Positions 1-7,100 of a DNA stretch of 12,122 nucleotides are shown here, one piece after another. A program made the translations under genes and the position numbers. The notes under the pieces are model-generated. The model saw only the letters and a list, made by a program, of their open reading frames with translations, had not been told where the DNA came from and made no database searches. Source of the DNA: CANHEE01 sp043777755 (GTDB lineage Bacteria; Bacteroidota; Bacteroidia; Chitinophagales; Saprospiraceae); NCBI GenBank assembly GCA_043777755.1, contig JAYWHK010000078.1:1-12122 (forward strand), in the 5' to 3' direction. Each line of letters opens with the position of its first letter. Position 1 is the stretch's first letter.

Positions 1-63
1 TATAAAAATAAAAAATTGATATTTTATTATAAATTAAAATATTATTTTTTAAATTTTTTAAAA

Positions 64-91
64 ATGTTCTGTTTTTAGAAAACTGGAACAT
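64..91. other. Small hairpin upstream of the batD fragment
   Basis: Positions 64-69 (atgttc) pair with 86-91 (gaacat), and inside them 71-75 (gtttt) pair with 79-83 (aaaac) around a TAG loop, with small bulges between the two helices. It could be the terminator of a gene lying before the window or part of a leader for the gene at 122. There is no clean T-run after it, so the role is uncertain. The rest of 1-121 is nearly pure A/T, and I see no TAnnTTTG promoter in it. Confidence 0.35.
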
Positions 92-121
92 CGAGTATTT
101 ACCTTTTAAAAATTATTTTCT

Positions 122-679
122 ATGAAAAAAAGTATGATTTCCTTTTTGGTACTGTTCCTTTTTTCATTGGCAGTATCAGCACAAGGCGACGCAAAATTTA
201 GCGTTAAAGTTAGTAAAAATAGCATCAGTACTAACGGAAAAATCCAAGTGGAGTTCATTTTGGAGAACGCCTCGGGAACAAATTTCCAAGCACCAAATTT
301 TGAAGATTTTACCATTATTGGTGGGCCATCTACGGCATCGTCTATGCGTTTTGAAAATGGAGAAATGAGTCAAAGTCTAACTTATACTTATCTCCTAAAG
401 CCTAAAAAAACAGGGGAGCTAATCATTCCAATTGCCAGCGTAAAAGTCAATGAAAAAACGCTCAAAACTGAAAAAGTAAAAATCAAAGTCAGCGATGATA
501 TTGATGACATTGACGAAGAAGAAGAGGCGATTAAGCAAAATCAAACCAAACCTAATAATTCAGACATATTTGGTGATAATCTTTTTGAAAGTCTTTTTAG
601 GAGCAATCCTTTTTTTCAACAGCAGCAACCAAAAAAAGAACCAGAGAAGAAGAAGAAAAAGAAGACTTATTCAATCTAA
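122..679 (+). pseudogene. batD: Truncated BatD-like aerotolerance protein (N-terminal part only)
   Basis: The 185-residue reading frame begins with a signal peptide (residues 1-20, ending VSAQ). It continues with the BatD N-terminal beta domain: FSVKVSKNSISTNGKIQVEF, then FTIIGGPSTASSM and SQSLTYTYLLKPKKTGE. An acidic, Asn/Gln-rich linker follows, including a DIFGDNLFESLF stretch and FFQQQQ. BatD proteins are normally about 550-600 residues, with further beta domains and a C-terminal membrane helix; here everything after the first domain is missing. The frame ends in a Lys-rich tail translated from a GAA/AAG-rich tract (642-666). In the -1 frame the same bases read EEEEKEDLFN, which looks more like a BatD linker, and then stop too. 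I infer a frameshift plus loss of the 3' part. No batA, batB or batC is visible next to it. A short functional secreted domain cannot be excluded. Confidence 0.62.
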
Positions 680-742
680 TGTATTAGCATTAAAGGTAAC
701 AACTATTTAGCATTACAGAAAAAACGAAGATTTTTATTCTTT

Positions 743-827
743 ACCACGGAGAAACGGAGAACACGGAGTCAAAAAAATAGCCGAAGGCTAATTTTTTCAA
801 GCTCCGTGTTCTCCGTTTCTCCGTGGT
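743..827. repeat. Long hairpin with 26-bp perfect inverted repeat
   Basis: Positions 743-768 are the exact reverse complement of 802-827 (26 bp). The arms contain the iterated motif CGGAGAA/CACGGAG. Inside lies a second stem, 771-782 against 786-797, with one mismatch and a GAA loop, so the whole 85 nt folds as one long hairpin. It sits just after the broken end of the batD fragment and is much more GC-rich than its surroundings. Repeats of the CCACGGAGAACACGGAG type occur between genes in many bacteria, and I infer a dispersed palindromic element. It is not an obvious terminator, because no T-run follows on either strand. Confidence 0.8.
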
Positions 828-909
828 GGAAAGTTGCAAAAGGGGTAAATAGTGACCATTAAAGATTTTGCATAAATGCAAAACCACTTTCCGACGTGTA
901 TAAATGCTA

Positions 910-946
910 AAAAAGCGTTCTACGAAAAATTCGTAGAACGCTTTTT
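910..946. terminator. Strong bidirectional intrinsic terminator
   Basis: A 17-bp perfect stem (910-926 against 930-946) has an AAA loop, an A-run on the left and a T-run on the right (942-946). It lies 18 bases past the stop of the minus-strand gene that ends at 965 and works in principle in both directions. It most likely ends the sigma factor / anti-sigma / barrel transcript. A separate small palindrome sits at 866-883 (ttttgcat/atgcaaaa); its role is unknown. Confidence 0.85.
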
Positions 947-964
947 GCTTGTAATAAAAGTTTT

Positions 965-1663
965 TTAAGACTTTTTCTTCCAAAACTTCCAATTTCTATC
1001 TTTTGTATAAAAGTCAAACAAACCAACTTTCAGACCAACATTGGCAGAAAAGCCATTCAAAGATGTTTTTGTTAAAGGACTTGTGACTGTTTCATTCGGA
1101 AAACCCAAACGGTAATTAACACCAGCATACAATTTGATAAAACGAACCACATTCATTTCCATTTGTAAGCCTGGCTGTACTACAAAATACGCTGTCTGTA
1201 AGCCATTGTTTCTACCAAAACCGTTATGGCTCCAATTGTCCTTGCCTTTTGATGTTCTTACTGTATAAACAGCACTGTCAGCTCTGGCAGAACCATAACC
1301 AATGACTAAGGGCATCGTCAAGTGAATAGGGGAGTTTGGATTGAAAGTGTATTCCAATTTTGCACCGCCAAAAGTCGTGCGCAATAAAAGTGGCGATACC
1401 GAACTTGGCGAAAAAGTAGATTGAGTATTCCTCGTTGCAGTCACGCCGACCGCCAATTTTTTGTTAAAAATAAACATTGCAGAACTTCCTGCATAAGTGT
1501 TAAATGCACCGCCAGCTTGTCCGTATTGAAACTCAGGCGCAACATAAAAACCTACATATTTGATTTTTGCGCTTTTGATAAGCGTGTGCATCGTATCTTG
1601 TTGGGCAAAACAAGATACCGCACCGAACACTACAAATAGTGTCAATGAAAGAAACTTTTTCAT
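965..1663 (-). CDS. Probable outer-membrane beta-barrel protein, unknown function
   Basis: The protein has 232 residues and starts with a clear signal peptide (residues 1-20, LTLFVVFGAVSCFAQQ). A Cys in the SCFA motif makes a lipoprotein reading possible but less likely than ordinary cleavage before QQ. The mature part shows alternating hydrophobic/polar strands rich in Gly, Tyr and Phe: VGFYVAPEFQYGQAGG, LAVGVTATRN, GGAKLEYTFN, AYFVVQPGLQMEMN, IKLYAGVNYRLGFP, GFSANVGLKVGLFDFY. That is the look of a small Bacteroidota outer-membrane barrel (about eight strands). The end, KDRNWKFWKKKS, is basic rather than the usual terminal aromatic residue. It is the third gene after the sigma factor and putative anti-sigma factor on the same strand, 56 bases behind the latter, and a strong terminator follows it. 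I see no promoter of its own, so co-transcription is likely. The exact function is not recognisable. Confidence 0.72.
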   Translation of the reverse strand: MKKFLSLTLFVVFGAVSCFAQQDTMHTLIKSAKIKYVGFYVAPEFQYGQAGGAFNTYAGSSAMFIFNKKLAVGVTATRNTQSTFSPSSVSPLLLRTTFGGAKLEYTFNPNSPIHLTMPLVIGYGSARADSAVYTVRTSKGKDNWSHNGFGRNNGLQTAYFVVQPGLQMEMNVVRFIKLYAGVNYRLGFPNETVTSPLTKTSLNGFSANVGLKVGLFDFYTKDRNWKFWKKKS

Positions 1664-1719
1664 AATAAAAATGATGGTTTTACCTCTTTTAGAGGCTATT
1701 AAAAAATAAATAAATGGTT

Positions 1720-3066
1720 TTAAAATCTATAATTCAGTCCTAATCTTCCACTCAACTGATTTTGCCAGTAAAATTTTTCGGTATTGCTATTGTATTGATA
1801 ATGAGTGCTTAATGTAGCAGATATTTTTCTATAAATAGGGAAACTCAATCCTGCATTTCCTTGAAATCCAGCATAAGCAGCATAAGTTTCCTTGTTTTCT
1901 TTATTGTCAAATGTAGGTTTGCCACTTGTATTTTGCAACTCGTAGCGAACTTCATGAGGAAGAACCAACGCAACACCTGTTCCTATACCTACAAAAAAAC
2001 CTAATTTTTTGTAGTTAAAAAGACGTTCTATACCAATTGACAATTGCGCCAAAGGTTCGCTTCTTATTTTCCAGTTCACTATTGTTTCGCCAGGGTTGAT
2101 AACAGGTTTTTCGTGCTTAGAAAAATTTCTACCATCTCGATTTTCAAATTCTATTTCTTGTATATCCACATTGCTACGGATTCTCCATTTTGGCGAAATC
2201 TCTTTCATTACAGACAAGCCTATACCATTGAATGAACCATGTCCACCTTTCTGGTCTAAAATACCACTTTGAGTATTGATACCAATTGACCAACGGTTTA
2301 GTTTTTTATCTTTTACGGGTTCTATTTTTGTTGGTATTTTAGCACTGTTTTCATTTTCTTCTTTATTGCTAATCGTTTGATTGTCAGTATTTTTTGTTGA
2401 AAAATCAACATTTTTTTCAGTGATTAGAAGACTATCTTTTGTTGTATTTTGCAAGGTTGAATTTTCATTTTTTACAGTTTCATTTTCAAGTTTTTTTTCT
2501 GATATAATAGCTTCCTCTTTTATTTCAGTACTGGTATTTTCTTCTTTAAAAATATTGGTGTTATTCTCTTTTTTTGCAACTTCAAGACTTTCCTTTTTAT
2601 TCAATAAGTTATCAATATTGCTATTTAAAACTTTATAGTTATCAACATTTTCGCTTGTAAAAATATTTGTTTTTTGAGTAAGAATAGGATTTTTTCCACT
2701 GTTCAAAGCAAAATTTTGTTCTTCGTTGTTTTCATTATATATCACATTTTTTTCTTTAATATAAATATATTTTACAATAGTATCTGTTTGATAGACAATA
2801 CCTTGTTTTTGAATAGTATCTATTTGAACAATTGTTTTTGTTGTTCCTAATCTAGCGACTTTATCTAATTTTTTCCACAAATAAAAATTAGAACCCAACA
2901 GAGCCAACAACAAAAGCAATGCTGATGCTTTCCACCAATTGGTAGAACTCGAAACCTGATTGTTTAATTGACTATCAAGTTGTTGCCAAATCATATCGTC
3001 AGGCAAAGCATTTGGTATTTGTTCGATTTTTCTACGAAATATATGGTCAAAATCTCTTTCGTTCAT
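1720..3066 (-). CDS. Putative dual-membrane anti-sigma factor: cytoplasmic helix, one TM, linker, beta-rich C-terminus
   Basis: The 448-residue protein has three parts. Residues 1-44 (MNERDFDHIFRRKIEQIP...) are charged, helical and cytoplasmic in appearance. Residues 46-64 (KASALLLLLALLGSNFYLW) form a single membrane helix. Residues 65-255 are a low-complexity linker very rich in Asn, Lys, Glu and Thr. Residues 256-448 are beta-rich with barrel-like strands (WSIGINTQSG, GFFVGIGTGVALV, AAYAGFQGNAGLSF) and end RLGLNYRF, the terminal Phe typical of outer-membrane barrels. It follows the ECF sigma gene by 53 bases, where the anti-sigma factor is usually encoded. From memory, proteins with this layout in Bacteroides thetaiotaomicron are called dual membrane-spanning anti-sigma factors (Dma). 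I infer that the N-terminus holds the sigma factor and the C-terminus senses the outer membrane. The alternative is a globular periplasmic beta domain. Confidence 0.72.
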   Translation of the reverse strand: MNERDFDHIFRRKIEQIPNALPDDMIWQQLDSQLNNQVSSSTNWWKASALLLLLALLGSNFYLWKKLDKVARLGTTKTIVQIDTIQKQGIVYQTDTIVKYIYIKEKNVIYNENNEEQNFALNSGKNPILTQKTNIFTSENVDNYKVLNSNIDNLLNKKESLEVAKKENNTNIFKEENTSTEIKEEAIISEKKLENETVKNENSTLQNTTKDSLLITEKNVDFSTKNTDNQTISNKEENENSAKIPTKIEPVKDKKLNRWSIGINTQSGILDQKGGHGSFNGIGLSVMKEISPKWRIRSNVDIQEIEFENRDGRNFSKHEKPVINPGETIVNWKIRSEPLAQLSIGIERLFNYKKLGFFVGIGTGVALVLPHEVRYELQNTSGKPTFDNKENKETYAAYAGFQGNAGLSFPIYRKISATLSTHYQYNSNTEKFYWQNQLSGRLGLNYRF

Positions 3067-3104
3067 GTATATAAAAATTTGAAATAATTTTAAAAATAAT
3101 TTTC

Positions 3105-3136
3105 CACTTTCCTACTCTCTCACTTTCCTACTTTCT
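3105..3136. repeat. Tandem duplication of 16 bp over the sigma factor stop codon
   Basis: The unit cactttcctactctct (3105-3120) is followed at once by cactttcctactttct (3121-3136), with one mismatch. A looser third copy may follow (cattctccctttct). On the mRNA strand this is a purine-rich AGAGAGTAGGAAAGTG tract that covers the last codons and stop of the sigma gene and the start of the 53-base gap before the anti-sigma gene. It may be simple slippage. It may also influence translation of the next gene, since a GGAAAG stretch lies inside it. Confidence 0.75.
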
Positions 3137-3674
3137 CATTCTCCCTTTCTGCCAAAATCCACTGTTTTAAGTAGCCTCTAGCTTTTGAGATATTTGATTT
3201 TACAGAACCAATACTAATGTTAAGCAATTCAGCGATTTCTTGGTACTCGTAACCGTCTAAAGCATACATCGAAAAAGTAGTGCGATAGGCAGGAGAAAGT
3301 TTTTGTACCAAATTCAATAAATATTGAGCGTCAGCATTGATTAAAAACTCTGGTACATAATCTTCATTGACAGCATGCTCTAATTCCACGGTTTCTATTT
3401 TTCGCAAATTTGAGCGATAGCGGTCAATGCAAGTTCGGACAATTATTTTTTTGAACCAAGGCTCAAAAGGATAATCAAAATTATAATTTTTCAAGTTATT
3501 AAAAACTTTCAAAAATACATCTTGAATAATTTCCTTCGCATCATTTTCTCCATTTGCATAACGGCTTGCAACACTAAATGCAAAGCCATAATAGCCTTGA
3601 TAGAGTTCGTATTGCGCACTGCGATTTCCATTTTGACAGTTGCGTAAAAGTTGATTTACTGTATTTTGCTGCAT
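3120..3674 (-). CDS. ECF-type RNA polymerase sigma factor
   Basis: The protein has 184 residues, the usual length for an ECF sigma factor. Region 2 covers about residues 20-90: YELYQGYYGFAFSVASRY, then DAKEIIQDVFLKVFNNLKNY with the core-binding helix, and the WFKKIIVRTCIDRYR segment that contacts the -10 element. Region 4 covers about 118-172: LVQKLSPAYRTTFSMYALDG, then the helix-turn-helix YQEIAELLNISIGSVKSNISKARGYLK. Region 3 is absent, as expected. It would direct RNA polymerase to a small regulon and is probably held inactive by the membrane protein encoded next. I found no TAnnTTTG housekeeping promoter in the 170 bases upstream, which fits autoregulation by its own unknown recognition sequence. 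The Lys-rich end (ERENEKVGK) lies inside a 16-bp tandem repeat. Confidence 0.93.
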   Translation of the reverse strand: MQQNTVNQLLRNCQNGNRSAQYELYQGYYGFAFSVASRYANGENDAKEIIQDVFLKVFNNLKNYNFDYPFEPWFKKIIVRTCIDRYRSNLRKIETVELEHAVNEDYVPEFLINADAQYLLNLVQKLSPAYRTTFSMYALDGYEYQEIAELLNISIGSVKSNISKARGYLKQWILAERENEKVGK

Positions 3675-3962
3675 CTGTTATCAAACACGTCAAGGTGTTT
3701 TATTTTGTTGCTTTTATGAAAAAAAATATTATTTTTCAAAAATTATTTGCCATCAAAAGAGGACTTTTACCGCACAAAAAATTAAAAAACAAGCGTTTTA
3801 TTTGTTATTAAATAGTTTCTTTTTTTGAAAAAAATTTTTTTATATGAAAAAAAAACTAAATTTTTTTCATACAATCATTGTGTTATATAAAAATTATTTT
3901 TTTAAAATAAATTATTTTTTATATAAATAAAATATTAATAATCAATGTTTTATGTAATTTTT

Positions 3963-3994
3963 TTTCAATTTTTTTTGCATGAAAAAAATTGAAA
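3963..3994. other. A/T-rich hairpin in the divergent intergenic region
   Basis: Positions 3963-3975 (tttcaattttttt) pair perfectly with 3982-3994 (aaaaaaattgaaa), leaving a 6-base TGCATG loop. It lies about 75 bases upstream of the -33 element of the promoter for the gene at 4160. It could be an operator-like palindrome or a terminator. Chance is also possible in such A/T-rich DNA. Confidence 0.4.
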
Positions 3995-4068
3995 GGAACT
4001 GTATATAACAGCCCGAAAAAAATTAATTATTATTTAACACAAGTAAAACTAATAAAACTTGCATTATT

Positions 4069-4102
4069 TTTGAATAAAATAAATAAAATTATAATATATT
4101 TG
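4069..4102 (+). promoter_or_regulatory. Bacteroidota consensus promoter for the T9SS surface protein
   Basis: A TTTG -33 element (4069-4072) is followed after 22 bases by TATATTTG (4095-4102), a full match to TAnnTTTG. Transcription would begin near 4108-4110, leaving a 5' leader of about 50 bases with no Shine-Dalgarno sequence before the ATG at 4160. The same 22-base spacing occurs in the promoter of the protease gene (9945-9978). Confidence 0.72.
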
Positions 4103-4159
4103 TGTCAAACTTCTATTTTATAGTTTAATAAAAACTTAAAGTTAATACACTAAAACACT

Positions 4160-7100
4160 ATGACTAAAATAATTAGTATTTTGAGCATACTGTTGTTTCT
4201 CAGCAACTTTACTCATGGACAAACGCCAAGCGACGTTCCTTGTAACGCTCCTACGATAACAGCAAGTGGCACGCCAGGCACTCCTATCAATGCAAACATT
4301 GCACTTTGTTGCAATAGTTACATCAACTTTCTTGGAACAGGGCCCACTTGTGGAACAGCCCAAACAGACCGTGATTCTTGGTTTAAAATCAACAACATGA
4401 CGGCTGGCGAACAATACAATTTCATGTATATTGAAACTGGAAATCGCCAAACTTGGGTCGAAATTTTTGAATTGCCTGCTGGTAAAGACTGCGCAATCGC
4501 AACAAATTTCAAAACAGTCAAATGCGCTCGTGCAAACAACGTTGCATTTTTCCCTGGCTCAACAGTCTCGGCAACTTTCACTCCACCCAATGCAGGTAGT
4601 ACTTATTATGTACGTTTCCAACGTGTTAATGTAACAGACCAAGCTTTGGAAGGAACATTTTCAGTCACAAAGTCTTATCCTAATGAAGAGCCGTGTACAG
4701 CTTCTTTGCTACAAACACAGCCTTCACAAGGAACAAATCCGACTTTTGGAAATACCATTACCGCTGCAGACTGGAAACCAGATATTCTGACGGGCCCTAC
4801 TTGCGGTAGTAACAATGATGTTTGGTACAAGTTCGTTGCTACGGCTTGTTCTATGCAAATCTTTGTGGACAATTTATCACAATCTTCTTACGAAATGCAA
4901 GCCGCTTTGATGGCTGCAACGAATGGCGATTGCAACAATCAAATGGAAATCGTGCCTTGTGGAGGTCAGCCTGACCAATACTTGGACATTATGCTTTCAG
5001 CGGATAACTTGACTGTCGGAAAAACCTACTACGTTATTGTAGATGGTTACTCTCCTCCATATATCAATGCTGTTGGTAATTTCAGCATTGAGGTTTTCAA
5101 AAAGCCAAATGGTCCAGAATGTCCAAAAATCAGTAGCCCATGCGAATGTGGCGACCCATTGACGTGTGGTGGAACAGTATTGCCTAATAGTGTTGCTGGA
5201 AATGCAGCATTGGCAGCAGCATTGGCAAATCCTTCAGCAAATGGTTGTTTTAATTTTGCTCAAAATACGCCACCTGCGCCACCTTTATGTGGCGGTAGCA
5301 ATACGGTAGAATTTTGTACAAAATATACGGCATTGGCTGGCGACGAATTGATTGCTTTTGACAATATCGTAAATGCTGATCCAACTTGTGAGGTATTAAG
5401 TACTAAAAATATTGCCTACGAAGAAGGTGTTTGCGCAGCTCCAATCAATTCTGTTTGTTTGGATTACAACAAAAAATCACCTGTATTCAAAGTGGAAGCT
5501 GGTAAAACCTACCGTTTTTGTCGTCAGGTTGTAACGAATGGTGCTGATGCGGATTGTGTTGGCAAAACTTATCAATCTTTCTGCGCTTTCTTGTGGAAAA
5601 TGCCTGCATCTTCTACTTCTACACAAACAATTTGTGCTGGAGAAAGTGTAACAATCGGTACAAACACTTACAATACCTCAGGAACAACAACGACTAAAAT
5701 CGTTTCTCCCTTTACAGGCTGTGATAGTACAATTACTTTAAATTTGACTGTTTTACCTAAAATCGCAAGTGCTGTAAGCACAACGATTTGTAATGGTGAA
5801 ACGTTCACCGTTGGAAATACAAAATATGGTACTTCTGGTACATTTACGGTTATTATCAAAGCTTTAAATGGCTGTGATAGTACAGTGACATTGACACTAA
5901 ATGTATTGCCAGCAAAATCATCTAATCTAACGAAAACGATTTGTGCAGAATCTACTTTGACTGTAGGTACAAGTACTTTTGACAAAACAGGAACTTATAC
6001 TGTTGTGGTAAAAACACCAAATCAAGGTTGCGATAGTACAGTTAATGTGAATTTGACCGTTGCTAAAAAAATTGGTTCTACCTTAAATAAAACTGTTTGC
6101 GTAGGTGGTTCTTTTACCATCAATGGACAAACATACAGTACAACAGGTAATTTTGACCAAAAACTCAAAGCTGCAAATGGTTGCGACAGTACATTCACCA
6201 TTGCGCTGAAAGTTTTACCTGATTTAAAATCCACTATCAGTGAAGGAATTTGTGAAGGTTCTACTTATACTTTTGGAAAACAAATACTTACAAAATCAGG
6301 AGTTTATACAGAAGTATTCAAAACGAGCATTGGTTGTGACAGTACTGTAATATTAACCTTAAATGTTTCTAAAAAAGTCGAAAAGAAAATAAAAGAATCT
6401 ATTTGTGAAGGCGGATCTGTCAAAATTGGTCCAAATACCTATACCACAACAGGTCTTTATACGGTGACAATTGGTTTAGCTGGTGGTTGTGATAGTGTTG
6501 TTATTTTAGATTTGACTGTAAATCCTAAAAAAACTTTTGCTTGGGACAAAACGGTTTGTTTTGGTGAAAAAGTAACGATTGATGGAAAGGATTATGACAA
6601 ATCAGGTACGATAGTAACTAAAACAAAAGCGGGTTGTGATAGTACAATTATTTTGAATTTAACTGTTAAGCCTAAAAATGAAACGATTTTAGATCGTGCA
6701 ATTTGCGACGGTAAAACCGTTGAGGTAAATGGTGTAACTTACTCAACAGCAGGAACATTTCCTATTTTTTCTGGCAAAGACAAAATGGGTTGCGATAGTA
6801 CAGCGATTTTAATCATTGCAAAAGAAGACCTTAATGTTGCTGTATCTAACATAAAAGAGGCATCTTGCGCAACAGGAGCAAAAGATGGAAGTGCTGAAAT
6901 AACAAGTCCACTTGGTTCAGACTATACTTATGTGTGGAGTACAACACCTGTACAAACAGGAGCAATTTTAAAAGATGTTGCTGATGGAACATACAAAGTT
7001 ACTGTATCTAATACAAAAACAGGATGTACAAAAGTGCAAGAAGTAAGTGTTCCAAAACGTGTTATCCCTGCACCACAATTCTCCACTGTTTCTGCTATTT

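Larger units (their letters stand above)
3675..4159. other. AT-rich divergent intergenic region
   Basis: These 485 bases separate the divergent sigma factor and T9SS protein genes. They are extremely A/T-rich, with long T-runs and A-runs at 3828-3850 and 3895-3990. I find no believable coding frame. The only clear elements are the hairpin at 3963-3994 and the plus-strand promoter at 4069-4102. The sigma factor promoter must lie in the part nearest 3675 but does not match the common consensus. Confidence 0.6.

Noticed and set aside
630..666. Programmed -1 frameshift at the A-run in the BatD fragment
   Set aside because: An A-AAA-AAA run exists in frame, but the shifted frame stops within about 20 codons, so nothing useful would be made. 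Gene decay is simpler.
495..710. Plus-strand frame of 71 codons overlapping the BatD fragment
   Set aside because: It is an out-of-frame reading of the batD linker. Only its last part may be a shifted remnant of batD; it is not a separate gene.
741..992. Minus-strand open frame of 83 codons across the hairpin and terminator
   Set aside because: It reads through both inverted repeats and the terminator, overlaps the real gene end at 965, and its protein has no recognisable character.
1683..1695. Terminator between the anti-sigma and barrel genes (cctct/agagg)
   Set aside because: The stem is only 5 bp with a 3-base loop and no clean T-run, too weak to separate the two genes.
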